Source of the DNA: Clostridia bacterium
GTDB lineage: Bacteria; Bacillota; Clostridia; Lachnospirales; CAG-274
Direction: 5' to 3'
Length of the DNA: 64,000 nt
NCBI GenBank assembly: GCA_030524425.1
Contig: JAUNGN010000003.1
Coordinates: 1 to 64,000 of the forward strand
Below, piece by piece: positions 1-8,840 of the stretch. Position numbers and translations under genes: made by a program. The notes below the pieces were generated by a model. It worked only from the letters and a program-made list of their open reading frames with translations. It was not told the DNA's origin and did no database searches. Within the stretch, counting starts at the first letter, position 1; every line of letters begins with the position of its first letter.

Positions 1-2
1 TT

Positions 3-449
3 GAAATACATAATAAAAAGTTGGATGCTTTGGAGGATTTAATTGAGGCAGCAAATGGAAAGCCTGTACTTATAGCTTATTGGTACAAGCACGATAAGGA
101 CAGAATTATGAAACGCTTTCAGGCAGAGGAGATAAACACATCTTTCGATATTGATAAATGGAACAGAGGTGAAATGCCTGTTGCTTTAATACACCCTGCA
201 TCAGCAGGGCATGGTTTAAATTTACAGCAAGGTGGCAGTACAATCATATGGTTTGGTCTTACTTGGAGTTTGGAGTTATATCAACAGTTAAATGCAAGGC
301 TCTATAGACAAGGTCAAAGGGAAACAGTTATTATTCATCATATCATAACTAAAAATACCATTGATGAAAATGTCATAAAGGCTCTAGAGAAAAAAGACTT
401 AAGTCAGAATGCTTTGATAGAAGCAGTGAAATGGAGGTTGGAAGAATGA
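3..449 (+). CDS. Phage SNF2-family helicase, C-terminal part (truncated by window edge)
   Basis: The reading frame is open from the first bases, so the gene starts outside the window and only about 148 C-terminal residues are present. It holds the end of helicase domain 2: the motif V region reads HPASAGHGLNLQ and the motif VI region reads QLNARLYRQGQ, both typical of phage-encoded SNF2/DEAD-box ATPases of the replication module. The C-terminus is an alpha-helical tail. The stop codon overlaps the next start (ATGA), indicating translational coupling with the ArpU-like gene. The function is inferred as ATP-dependent DNA or nucleoprotein remodelling during phage replication; the exact subfamily cannot be decided without the N-terminal half. 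Confidence 0.85.
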   Translation, partial: EIHNKKLDALEDLIEAANGKPVLIAYWYKHDKDRIMKRFQAEEINTSFDIDKWNRGEMPVALIHPASAGHGLNLQQGGSTIIWFGLTWSLELYQQLNARLYRQGQRETVIIHHIITKNTIDENVIKALEKKDLSQNALIEAVKWRLEE

Positions 450-931
450 ATGCTGAAACTATGATAAAGGAATACTGGGAGTATAAAAAAGAGACTGAAA
501 TATTAAAAAACCAACTTTTAAATTTCAGAGGAGTAACCGAGGTGGATATGATTGAGGCAATGAACTTTTCCAGACCTCATGAAGAAAGGGTGCAAAAAAG
601 CGGTGTTGCAGATAAGACTGCAAAGATAGCTTTAAATTATCACAGATTTCTTTCAAAGGAAAATGAGGATTTGTATAGATTTATTTTTAACAAATACAAG
701 TGCCATGCTGAAGAAATAATGTTCTTTGAGTCTGCTGTGGATTTGCTGCCGGATAACCTGTCTTTATTCATAAAGGATATGATTTTCAATAAACTTTCTT
801 GGGATGAACTGTCCTATAAGTATGATGTAAGTCGAAGAACTATAGGAAGATACAGGAGAAAAGCCATTAACAAACTTAATGAAATATATGATTGCCGCAG
901 TCAAATAGAGATAGAATATATGCTTAGTTAG
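446..931 (+). CDS. ArpU/sigma-like phage transcriptional regulator
   Basis: This is a 161-residue protein. An upstream in-frame ATG exists at 431, but the ATG at 446 has GGAGG eight bases ahead and overlaps the helicase stop by 4 bp, so it is preferred. The last 60 residues form a helix-turn-helix resembling sigma-70 region 4 (WDELSYKYDVSRRTIGRYRR), the arrangement seen in ArpU-family regulators that switch on late phage genes. In intact prophages such a gene sits just before the HNH/terminase block, and here too it is followed by an HNH gene. Late genes for it to activate are missing from the visible element, so its current targets are unclear. Confidence 0.75.
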   Translation: MNAETMIKEYWEYKKETEILKNQLLNFRGVTEVDMIEAMNFSRPHEERVQKSGVADKTAKIALNYHRFLSKENEDLYRFIFNKYKCHAEEIMFFESAVDLLPDNLSLFIKDMIFNKLSWDELSYKYDVSRRTIGRYRRKAINKLNEIYDCRSQIEIEYMLS

Positions 932-1045
932 AAAATTGGCACTAAGGTGTCACTAATGTGCCACTGACATGGCAAATGAGATGTGGTAATATATATAATA
1001 CGGAGAATAAGAGAGAGGTTGAAAGACTTCTCTCCGCTTTGAAGT

Positions 1046-1084
1046 CCGACACAGTCTTTACTCCTTTCACTGTGTCGGTTTTTT
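1046..1084 (+). terminator. Rho-independent terminator after the ArpU-like gene
   Basis: A perfect 10-bp inverted repeat, CCGACACAGT and ACTGTGTCGG, with a 13-base loop is followed by six T residues. It separates the helicase/ArpU transcript from the HNH gene. Confidence 0.85.
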
Positions 1085-1116
1085 ATAGGGAGTCAAGTGA
1101 AAGTGCAGGTGAAAAG

Positions 1117-1476
1117 ATGCCTAAAAGACCGAACATACCTTGTAAGCATCCCGGCTGTCCTAAGTTGGTTGCTTACGGAAATAAGTATTGTGATGAGCAT
1201 AAAGCTTTACATACTGATGAAGTGCGAAGTGCTTTTACAAGAGGCTACAATAGACAATGGCAGAAAGCAAGCAAGGCTTTTCTAAATTCTCACCCACTTT
1301 GTGAGAAATGCAAAGCTAAAGGAAGATATACCAAAGCAACAGTTGTTGACCACATTATTCCTCATCGTGGCAATATGGATTTGTTCTGGGATACAGATAA
1401 TTGGCAAAGTTTGTGCAAAAGTTGTCACGATAGAAAGACAATGACAGAGGATAGATATACGGAATATAAATATTAA
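1117..1476 (+). CDS. Phage HNH endonuclease
   Basis: This 119-residue protein starts at the ATG at 1117; the frame is open further upstream, but that extension would run through the terminator hairpin at 1046-1084. An N-terminal zinc cluster (CKHPGC, later YCDEH) is followed by a basic helix (RGYNRQWQKA) and the HNH core: CEKCKAKG, then VVDHIIPHRG with the catalytic His, and CKSCHDRKT. This architecture matches HNH nucleases encoded next to terminase genes in HK97-like phages, where they assist the terminase in cutting cos DNA. Here no terminase follows; a GC-rich dyad lies directly downstream. Confidence 0.9.
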   Translation: MPKRPNIPCKHPGCPKLVAYGNKYCDEHKALHTDEVRSAFTRGYNRQWQKASKAFLNSHPLCEKCKAKGRYTKATVVDHIIPHRGNMDLFWDTDNWQSLCKSCHDRKTMTEDRYTEYKY

Positions 1477-1489
1477 AATTTATTATGGG

Positions 1490-1542
1490 GAGGGGCGGTC
1501 AAAATCTCTAAAAATGGCTTAAATGGAAACCGCAGCCCCCTC
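1490..1542 (+). other. GC-rich dyad downstream of HNH gene; possible phage cos-like site
   Basis: In otherwise AT-rich DNA there is a GC-rich inverted repeat: GAGGGGCGGT pairs with ACCG...CCCCTC across about 29 bases, with a four-base bulge. It lies just after the HNH gene and before where a small terminase gene would start in related prophages. Position and composition suggest a packaging (cos) site or a regulatory hairpin. No T-tract follows, so it is not a simple terminator. The cos role is inference. Confidence 0.4.
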
Positions 1543-1614
1543 AAACGTAAATTTTCGCAGAATTTAAGGGGTGGGATACACTAAAAGCTGAAATTTAATA
1601 TTAAAAATCTCTTG

Positions 1615-1640
1615 AAACGCTGATAAATTCGGCGTTTTTT
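1615..1640 (+). terminator. Short terminator hairpin
   Basis: AAACGC and GCGTTT form a 6-bp stem with an 11-base loop, followed by a short run of T. It ends the phage-like segment and precedes the small HTH gene. Confidence 0.55.
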
Positions 1641-1693
1641 GTTATTAAAAATCAGGTGTTTTCGCCAAAAAGTTTATAAAAAGAGGTGGTTTT

Positions 1694-1849
1694 ATGACCG
1701 AATTACAGAAAAAACAAATAATAAATATGCGTAAAAACGGTGACGGTTATAAAACTATAGCCACAGCGATTGGGATGTCAAGGAATGCAATAAGAGTCCT
1801 TTGTAAATCGAGAAATATGGCTGTTGTTTGGAGAGGTAACTGCACCTAA
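1694..1849 (+). CDS. Small helix-turn-helix protein
   Basis: A 51-residue reading frame begins with ATG behind AAGAGGTGG with good spacing. The protein reads as one helix-turn-helix: KKQIINMRKNGDGYKTIATA followed by IGMSRNAIRVLCKSRN, resembling the DNA-binding tails of Hin-type resolvases. Small HTH proteins like this are often found beside large serine recombinases in Firmicutes elements, where they may act as directionality or accessory factors. Here it is separated from the recombinases by the Wadjet operon. The C-terminus is short and may be truncated. Confidence 0.6.
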   Translation: MTELQKKQIINMRKNGDGYKTIATAIGMSRNAIRVLCKSRNMAVVWRGNCT

Positions 1850-2065
1850 TAATATTAGGGAAACTCTGATTAAATTATTCTACCATTTAAAGCTTATTTA
1901 TGATATAATACAATCAAATTATAGTTCTGTATAAATTTAATGCGAACTTATTTTTAGTAGACTACTCATATCTTCTATAACTAGTTGAGATATAAATGTT
2001 ATTAATGCAAAAAATAGGTTTTTATATAACTTGAAGTTAAAAAATCTGAAAGGTGGTGATGTAGG
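1850..2065 (+). promoter_or_regulatory. Promoter region of the Wadjet operon
   Basis: This AT-rich 216-base interval has no gene. A TATAAT hexamer lies at 1904-1909, but no good -35 box is seen at 17 bp. The ribosome site AAGGTGGTGAT at 2050-2060 serves the GTG start of jetA. No operator dyad was recognised. Confidence 0.4.
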
Positions 2066-3472
2066 GTGGCAGTATTTGATATAATTCCAAGTAACTTTTT
2101 CTCTGTTTTGGTATCAGGTAATAGAGAAATATATGTAGAAGCTTTACTGCTTTTGCACCATATGTTTAAATTTGAATTGAATATTAAGGTAGATGATTAT
2201 ATTTCATCTCTTATTTCGTTACAGGAGGACAAGGATTTTAACCCTGAAGAAGATGATGAATTGCCTGAGGGAGGATTAACTCCAAGTGGTAAAGCAAGAC
2301 TTATATTAAATAGATTTATTAAAACAGGTTGGGTCGAAAAGGAGTTCTTAGAGGGCTCATTTGTTGAAATAATTACTCCTCAGCCTTATGCTATTCCTGT
2401 TATGAAGTTGTTGGATGAACTGGGTAAAGGCGGAGTGAAGGAATATAATTCATTGGTGTTTTCCACTTATTCAGGTTTAAAGCAGGCCAAAGAAGAACAG
2501 AAATCACAAATGTACGAAGCTGTTTTGTCGGCAAAATCCAATACAGAGCAGCTTGAATATCAGCTGCGAAGTCTTTATCATGGAATAAAAAGCTATTTAA
2601 GAAATATTGAAAAAGAAAATGAAGTTAATCAGTTACTTAAAGACCATTTCGAAAATTATAAGCAAATGTCTGACAGAATTTACCACCCTATAAAGACAAT
2701 GGACTCAATTCATCGCTATATGACACCAATTCAAAACATTTTGACGGATACTTTAAGTAATGAAGAACTCATGCAGCTTATGTGTGAACGTGCAATGACT
2801 ATAAAAAGATATGAAAATGAGTTATTGGCTGAAGAAGAGATTATTTCTGCCATTAATTATGTGTTAGATGCCTATCAGTCCTTGGATGATATTATAAATC
2901 AAATTGACCGTAAGCATAGCACCTATACCAAAAGCTCAATAGAAAAAATGCGTTATATTATGACAGCAGATCAAACAATAAAGGGGAAGCTTGCTCAACT
3001 TTTGAAGGCTTATGCGAATGCAGAAAATGAACAAAAGGAAGCTATCGGTGAATTGTTTGAAAAAAATATCCGTGTAAACAGACAAGAATTTATTGATGGA
3101 AAATCTCTTTATCATAAGAATGTGCGAAGCAGGAGAATTGACGCAGAGCCTTTAAAAATCAGAAAAGATGATGGTTTTTCAGAGCTTGCTATGAATGGAA
3201 TGCTTGAGTACTTGAAAAATAGGTATTCCGTTACGAGAGTTAAGGAATTTGTAAATTCTTTATTTAAAGAAAATAAAAACAGTGTGGAAAGCAGAGATAT
3301 TTCAATTGATAGCGAAAGCAATTTTATTATGCTTATTTTGGCTGTGGTACGTGCAAATGAACGTGGTATGAATTACAAAATAGAAATGAATAACGGTCAT
3401 GTTGAATGTAATGGTTATCGCATCCCGAATATGGTTATAGAAAAGAAAGAAGGTAAAGGTCATGTGGAGTGA
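2066..3472 (+). CDS. jetA: Wadjet defence protein JetA
   Basis: This is a 468-residue protein with a GTG start supported by GGTGGTGAT upstream. The N-terminal 100 residues look like winged-helix fold, the middle (about 140-330) is a long helical, coiled-coil-rich segment, and the C-terminus (about 375-460) looks like a second winged helix. This is the layout of JetA, the kleisin-like (MukF/MksF-related) subunit that bridges the SMC-like heads. The sequence matches the JetA family formerly called DUF5716 rather than the DUF3375-type JetA of the best studied systems. It overlaps jetB by 11 bp. The identification rests on the sequence plus three matching downstream partners; the exact Wadjet subtype is not assigned. 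Confidence 0.88.
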   Translation: MAVFDIIPSNFFSVLVSGNREIYVEALLLLHHMFKFELNIKVDDYISSLISLQEDKDFNPEEDDELPEGGLTPSGKARLILNRFIKTGWVEKEFLEGSFVEIITPQPYAIPVMKLLDELGKGGVKEYNSLVFSTYSGLKQAKEEQKSQMYEAVLSAKSNTEQLEYQLRSLYHGIKSYLRNIEKENEVNQLLKDHFENYKQMSDRIYHPIKTMDSIHRYMTPIQNILTDTLSNEELMQLMCERAMTIKRYENELLAEEEIISAINYVLDAYQSLDDIINQIDRKHSTYTKSSIEKMRYIMTADQTIKGKLAQLLKAYANAENEQKEAIGELFEKNIRVNRQEFIDGKSLYHKNVRSRRIDAEPLKIRKDDGFSELAMNGMLEYLKNRYSVTRVKEFVNSLFKENKNSVESRDISIDSESNFIMLILAVVRANERGMNYKIEMNNGHVECNGYRIPNMVIEKKEGKGHVE

Positions 3473-4136
3473 AGATTTTGAAAAATTATCTGCTTATGAA
3501 AAGTGTGAGTTTCGCCGCATTGGTAACTATTTGTTATCTCATACATATATGGTACGATACATATATGATGCATCGGAACAAATGACCTTGTTAAATAGTG
3601 ATTATCAAATGGCTACTCGATTATATTCATTACTATATGATTATTTTGCAGTTACAGGATGGCAGTTGGAAAAGGACGATACTTATGGTATGATGTCACT
3701 TATTAATATATTTGATAATAATCGTCTAAGAATTGACAGATTTACTACATTATTTTTATATACCTGTCGCCTTATATATGAGGAAGAGCGAGAACATTCA
3801 AGTAGTTTTCACATAATTAGAACAGATACCCAATCAGTAGTAGAAAAAATGCGAACATTGGGACTTTTAGAAAAAGGGAAATCTACGCAGAAGGAAAGAA
3901 TTGAAGCACAGCGCACTTTAGCACACTACAACATAATTCAGAAAATGGAAAAAAGTGCGTGGAATGTAGATGGAAATCAAATATTGATTTTGCCGTCAAT
4001 TTTAATGATAGTATCTAATCAAGGAATCAATGATATGATGATTCAATTTGAAGAAATGAAAATCGAACCTACAAAAAACGAATCTACAGACGAATATGTT
4101 GAAGGAGAGGGGAATACATATGAAATTACTGAATAG
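3462..4136 (+). CDS. jetB: Wadjet defence protein JetB
   Basis: This 224-residue protein overlaps jetA by 11 bp and jetC by 17 bp. It has the size and predicted fold of DUF4194/JetB, the KITE-type (MukE/MksE-like) subunit: tandem winged helices with a hydrophobic helical core (MATRLYSLLYDYFAVTGWQL) and a segment ending KMRTLGLLEK followed by a charged linker. KITE proteins bind the kleisin (JetA) and DNA in the Wadjet SMC complex. The family is poorly conserved in sequence, so the call depends strongly on position between jetA and jetC. The last 20 residues are acidic and probably disordered. Confidence 0.85.
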   Translation: MWSEDFEKLSAYEKCEFRRIGNYLLSHTYMVRYIYDASEQMTLLNSDYQMATRLYSLLYDYFAVTGWQLEKDDTYGMMSLINIFDNNRLRIDRFTTLFLYTCRLIYEEEREHSSSFHIIRTDTQSVVEKMRTLGLLEKGKSTQKERIEAQRTLAHYNIIQKMEKSAWNVDGNQILILPSILMIVSNQGINDMMIQFEEMKIEPTKNESTDEYVEGEGNTYEITE

Positions 4137-7100
4137 GCTTTTGCTGATTAATTGGCATTATTTTACTCATGAATGTATTTCCTTTGGACAATTGAACTTT
4201 TTAACAGGCAAAAATGCTTCAGGCAAATCTACAATCATTGATGCAATGCAGGTAGTATTGTACGGAGATACAAGCGGAAGCTTTTTTAACAAAGCTGCCA
4301 ACGGTAAAGGAAACCGTACACTCTTAGGGTATCTTTGCGGTGAATTAGGAGATGCTGAGGATTTAGGCTTTAGGTATCTTCGAAATTGTCGATTTACAAG
4401 CTATATTGCCCTTGAGTTTTATGATGATATCAAGAAAAAATACTTCACAGCCGGCTGTTGTTTTGATATTTACTCAGAAAACGATATGCAAAAATTATTT
4501 TTTTCTTACGATGGTCAATTTCATGATAATGAATTTATTTCCAATGATGGTGTACCGATAAGTATTCAGGACTTGCGTATCTATTTAAAGTCACAGTATT
4601 CAGGTCACTACTATACAACAGATGTTGGAAGAGATTTCCGTACCAACCTATATGGTAAGTTAGGCGGATTACGTGACCAATTTTGTCAATTGATGAAGAA
4701 GGCTGTTTCTTTTAATCCTAATGTAGATATTCAGCAGTTTATTTCGGAATTTGTTTGCAATTCACAGCAGACTGTAGATATCAGTCAAATGCAAGAAAAT
4801 ATTCGTAGTTATAAACAATTAGAAAAAGATGCCGACATTCTTAAAGAAAAAATGGAATTGTTGGATAATATATCTAATTCATTTCAAAGTTTCACAAAAA
4901 GTGAACAGGACTTTTTGATGTACAGTTATCTTCTGGATAGGGCTGATGCTGAGATTGTATCTGATAAGCTTACAAAGGAAAAAAGGAACGCAGATGAACT
5001 TGAGAAAAGTATTAACAAGCTTAAGAGTATAATTAGTGAAGAAGAAAAGCATATTGCTGCAATGCAGAAGGAACGGGATGATTTGAATATTCAGCTTGGG
5101 AATAATGAACAGGCACAGGCAATAAAGCTGCTTGAGGATAAGATAGAAGAAAAAGAAAAGGAGCTTGATCGTTTAAACAAGGAATATTCAATGGCTGTTG
5201 TAACCTTGACAAAAAACATTTCCGACTGGAGAACAAGTATTAATCAAATGATAAACAAGTTCTCAACAGTTTCAATTGATTTAAATAATCCAGCTTTACA
5301 AAGCCGTATTGATGATATAAAAGAGGAAGCAGAACAGCTTTTACAAAAAATTGAATTAATGCAGAATTTGGATGCCAGTAATATTGAAAAAATTGGCAAA
5401 TACGGTTTTGGGGAATGTAGAGAGAGGGTTACTGCTCTTAATAAGCATTCTATTCAGATTTCTACAAGAACTGATGAGGAAATGAAAAGAGTGTTAGATG
5501 AACGGAGTGATTTGCAGGAGGAAGAAAGGACATTGGAAAATGGTATCTATCATTTTCCGAAGGATGTTGTAGATTTAAAGGAAGCTGTTATATCAAAGCT
5601 AAGACTTACTTCAAAAACAGATGTTCCTGTTGTAATAGTTGCTGAAGCTGCCGAAATCAGAGGTGAACGTTGGCGTAATGTTATTGAAGGTTACTTGCAT
5701 GCTCAAAAATATTATCTCATTGTTCCGCCAGAGTATTTTCAAACAGCCGTAAAGGTTTATGATAAAATTAAAAGGCAAAAATCAATTTATGGCACAGGTA
5801 TTGTAGATATTGAAAAAATGGCAGGCAAAAAAACTTATGCTCAAGCTGGCAGCTTAGCTGAAGAAATACAAACCGATGACACAAATGTACGATTGTTTTT
5901 GGATTATACATTGGGTCGTGTTATAAAGTGTGATAAAGCTACAGATTTAAGAAATCATCATATAGCAGTTACTGATGATGGTATGCTATACCAAAATTAT
6001 GTTGTGCGTGCAATGAATCCTGAACGTTGGGCAAAGCCTGCCATTGGACAAAATGCTATTAAAAGCAGATTGATTGCTGTAAAAAATGAAATTAAATATA
6101 GTACTTCCGTAATAACAAGCTGTGCTATTGTTAAGCAAGCATTAGATAAAATAAGTAATCTGTCTGTGTTCAGCAAATCTGAGGTTGAACATGCTGTTAG
6201 TGTGGCTCATGAGGTGAAAAAAATACCGTTAATTAAAGCTGATATTGAACAACTTAAAGTAAGTCGTGCTGCCATTGACGAAAGTGCGGTAAAGGCAATA
6301 AAAGACCATATTGTTTTGTTGGAAAATAATATTAACAGTTGCAAAAATAAAAAAGAAGACTACATTGCGAAGAAAAGTACTTGTATTGAGCAAAATCGTG
6401 TATGTAAGGATGTAAACATACCAAATTATGAACATGAATTGGCGGAAAAGGAATTAAGACTATCCGAGCGATATGAACAGACTTGGGTTGAGAAGTTTGG
6501 TTCAATTCGTTATGAACGAGAGTTGTTATCTCGTGGAAGTGCTTTAAACATAGCGGTTGCCTTTCCAAGAGAACGAAGTCGAGTTGAAAATAAGAAAAAC
6601 GAAATGTGGCATGAAGTACAGGATCTCAGAAAAGAATACAATAATACATATAAAATGGGATATGATATACATATTAAAGATAATGAATTATATGATGATA
6701 TATGGCTTGAGTTAAGTGAAAATAAGCTTCCGGAATATATGACTCGTATTCAAGATACTAAAAATAAAGCTTTTGAGCAATTTCGTGAGGATTTCTTAAG
6801 CCGGCTTGAACACAACATAGATGATGCAAGGCGACAGATAGAGGGACTTAATCAAGCCCTTAAAGGTAGTTCCTTTGGTGAAGATACTTATCGTTTTTTG
6901 ATTGTACCTAAGCCTGAATATAAGCGATATTATGATATGATTGTTGACCCTATGAAGCTTGATGGTGGATATAATTTGTATTCAGAACAGTTTAATATCA
7001 AGTATAAAGATGAGATTTCAGATTTGTTTGCTCTAATTACTAATGAAGACTCTATATCAAAATCGGGAAACAGCGAAGATTATGAAAAGCGTGTGCGTAA

Positions 7101-7521
7101 ATTTACAGATTACAGAACCTATTTGTCTTTTGATTTAGAGGTTACTGATAAGGATGGTGACACCCAAAGACTTTCTAAAACAATGGGTAAAAAGTCAGGA
7201 GGAGAAACTCAAACACCATTTTATATTGCTGTATTAGCGTCATTTGCACAGCTATATCGTGTAGGCAGAGACAGGGTCGGCAATACTACTAGATTAATAA
7301 TATTTGATGAGGCTTTTTCAAAAATGGATGGAGAACGAATTTCACGTAGTGTTGAGTTGTTAAGACAATTTAAGTTTCAGGCTATTCTTTCAGCCCCACC
7401 GGATAAAATTGCTGATATTGTTCCTTATATGGACAGTAATATATGTGTGTTGAGAAATGGAAAGAATGCGTGTGTACGTAATTTTGATTCTAACAAATTA
7501 AGGGATTTAGAATATGATTGA
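4120..7521 (+). CDS. jetC: Wadjet SMC-like ATPase JetC
   Basis: This 1,133-residue protein starts at the ATG at 4120, which has AAGGAGAGGGG ahead of it; the start overlaps jetB. The Walker A motif GKNASGKST is at residues 30-38. Two long coiled-coil arms (about 220-370 and 700-790) flank a hinge-like region, and the ATPase is completed by the signature KSGGETQTPF (about 1025-1035) and Walker B LIIFDEAFS (about 1058-1066). It is the SbcC/MukB-like motor of Wadjet. In characterised systems the JetABC complex extrudes plasmid DNA and licenses JetD to cut small closed circles. All ATPase motifs are intact, so the motor is predicted active. Confidence 0.93.
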   Translation: MKLLNRLLLINWHYFTHECISFGQLNFLTGKNASGKSTIIDAMQVVLYGDTSGSFFNKAANGKGNRTLLGYLCGELGDAEDLGFRYLRNCRFTSYIALEFYDDIKKKYFTAGCCFDIYSENDMQKLFFSYDGQFHDNEFISNDGVPISIQDLRIYLKSQYSGHYYTTDVGRDFRTNLYGKLGGLRDQFCQLMKKAVSFNPNVDIQQFISEFVCNSQQTVDISQMQENIRSYKQLEKDADILKEKMELLDNISNSFQSFTKSEQDFLMYSYLLDRADAEIVSDKLTKEKRNADELEKSINKLKSIISEEEKHIAAMQKERDDLNIQLGNNEQAQAIKLLEDKIEEKEKELDRLNKEYSMAVVTLTKNISDWRTSINQMINKFSTVSIDLNNPALQSRIDDIKEEAEQLLQKIELMQNLDASNIEKIGKYGFGECRERVTALNKHSIQISTRTDEEMKRVLDERSDLQEEERTLENGIYHFPKDVVDLKEAVISKLRLTSKTDVPVVIVAEAAEIRGERWRNVIEGYLHAQKYYLIVPPEYFQTAVKVYDKIKRQKSIYGTGIVDIEKMAGKKTYAQAGSLAEEIQTDDTNVRLFLDYTLGRVIKCDKATDLRNHHIAVTDDGMLYQNYVVRAMNPERWAKPAIGQNAIKSRLIAVKNEIKYSTSVITSCAIVKQALDKISNLSVFSKSEVEHAVSVAHEVKKIPLIKADIEQLKVSRAAIDESAVKAIKDHIVLLENNINSCKNKKEDYIAKKSTCIEQNRVCKDVNIPNYEHELAEKELRLSERYEQTWVEKFGSIRYERELLSRGSALNIAVAFPRERSRVENKKNEMWHEVQDLRKEYNNTYKMGYDIHIKDNELYDDIWLELSENKLPEYMTRIQDTKNKAFEQFREDFLSRLEHNIDDARRQIEGLNQALKGSSFGEDTYRFLIVPKPEYKRYYDMIVDPMKLDGGYNLYSEQFNIKYKDEISDLFALITNEDSISKSGNSEDYEKRVRKFTDYRTYLSFDLEVTDKDGDTQRLSKTMGKKSGGETQTPFYIAVLASFAQLYRVGRDRVGNTTRLIIFDEAFSKMDGERISRSVELLRQFKFQAILSAPPDKIADIVPYMDSNICVLRNGKNACVRNFDSNKLRDLEYD

Positions 7522-8755
7522 TAAAATAAAAAGGGATTTACTTAATATTTTGATTAATAAGTATGAGAAAAGTGCTGCTTTTTGCAGGAATGAATCTCCT
7601 AAAAGGAAAATTTCAATTAGGCTATATGATAGTGGCAAAAGCGATTATCCTTTGTATGATATTGAGCAAAGTGATAAAAGAATTGAAATTAATCAAGCCG
7701 TACTTGATTTGTGTGAACGTGAAATGCTGTTTTTTAGTTGGATGAAGGGAGAAGAAGATCATATCATAGCTAAGGTTTGGTTAAACTTTAATAATATTTA
7801 TGATGCCTATATTTATCTGAACCGTAAACCTAAGAGTGACGAGATAGATGAAATTTGTACCCATATTTTGGAGGCTATTGAATGTACTGATGCGGAATGG
7901 GCAAAGGCCTTTTTGCAGGATACATATAATTATATCTATGCTAAAAGAAAAATCGGAAATACTTTGCCAACGAGTACTGAAGAAAGGGAAGGTCTGCTTA
8001 AATGTATTTGCTTTGCCGGTAATATAAAAAACGAAGAGTTGCTGGAAAGGATATTTTCTTTACGCTGCTTTGGTGATAGTAAAAGGTTTGAACATACTTA
8101 TCGTTCGCGCATGCTAAGTGTGCTGAGAAAATATCTTGATGTGGAACAAAACACAAAAGATGAGGATTTGCTGCGACAGATAGGTATTGCAAAATACCCT
8201 GAACAATTTGAGTTTTGTGGTAGTTTAATACTAAAAACTGAACATAATGAGCTTGATTTGTCTGATTTGCGTTACGGTGGTTCGATTTTTCATGACGAGA
8301 TAGAGCAAAATAAGGTAATATTGACTAAAAATGTCGAATGTGTAATTACTATTGAAAATAAGGCAAATTATATTGACTATATCTACAAACAGAAAAATGA
8401 AAATACATTAGTTATATTCCATGGTGGTCAATATAGTCAATCTAAAAAGAAATTTTTTGAAATGATTTCTCAAAGTATTAGTCAAAAATGTATTTGGCTC
8501 CATTGGGGAGATATTGACTATGGTGGATTTACCATGTTAGCTCGGCTTCGCAGAGAAATAAATGGAAATATACAGCCATATCGAATGGGGATTGCTGAAT
8601 TGAAAGAGCATCAACAATATTGTGCTTCATTTAATGATGATTATGCAGAAAGATTAAAGCAGCTTTTATCGTATAACGAATTATCTGATTGTTACATGTG
8701 CATAAAGTATATGATTGCAAACAGAAAAAAGTTAGAGCAGGAGGCCTTGATATAG
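7514..8755 (+). CDS. jetD: Wadjet nuclease JetD (Toprim-type)
   Basis: This 413-residue protein overlaps jetC by 8 bp. The N-terminal half (1-270) is the partner-binding arm related to DUF3322; the C-terminal part is the DUF2220 Toprim nuclease related to topoisomerase VI. The catalytic glutamate lies in ITIENKANY (about residue 280) and the acidic metal-binding motif in HWGDIDYGG (about 330-337). Both are present, so the nuclease should be active. In known Wadjet systems JetD cleaves closed circular plasmid DNA once the SMC complex stalls. It is the last gene of the four-gene operon; 85 bases separate it from the next gene. Confidence 0.92.
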   Translation: MIDKIKRDLLNILINKYEKSAAFCRNESPKRKISIRLYDSGKSDYPLYDIEQSDKRIEINQAVLDLCEREMLFFSWMKGEEDHIIAKVWLNFNNIYDAYIYLNRKPKSDEIDEICTHILEAIECTDAEWAKAFLQDTYNYIYAKRKIGNTLPTSTEEREGLLKCICFAGNIKNEELLERIFSLRCFGDSKRFEHTYRSRMLSVLRKYLDVEQNTKDEDLLRQIGIAKYPEQFEFCGSLILKTEHNELDLSDLRYGGSIFHDEIEQNKVILTKNVECVITIENKANYIDYIYKQKNENTLVIFHGGQYSQSKKKFFEMISQSISQKCIWLHWGDIDYGGFTMLARLRREINGNIQPYRMGIAELKEHQQYCASFNDDYAERLKQLLSYNELSDCYMCIKYMIANRKKLEQEALI

Positions 8756-8840
8756 GTATTTTTTGATTTATATTTTTCTAGGCATAATAGGAATGGCTTT
8801 TGCATTACTATATAATATATATAGTATGAGGTGAAGCAGC

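Noticed and set aside
958-1116. Upstream N-terminal extension of the HNH protein
   Set aside because: The extension crosses a clear terminator hairpin and its sequence is unlike HNH proteins; ATG 1117 gives the conserved start.
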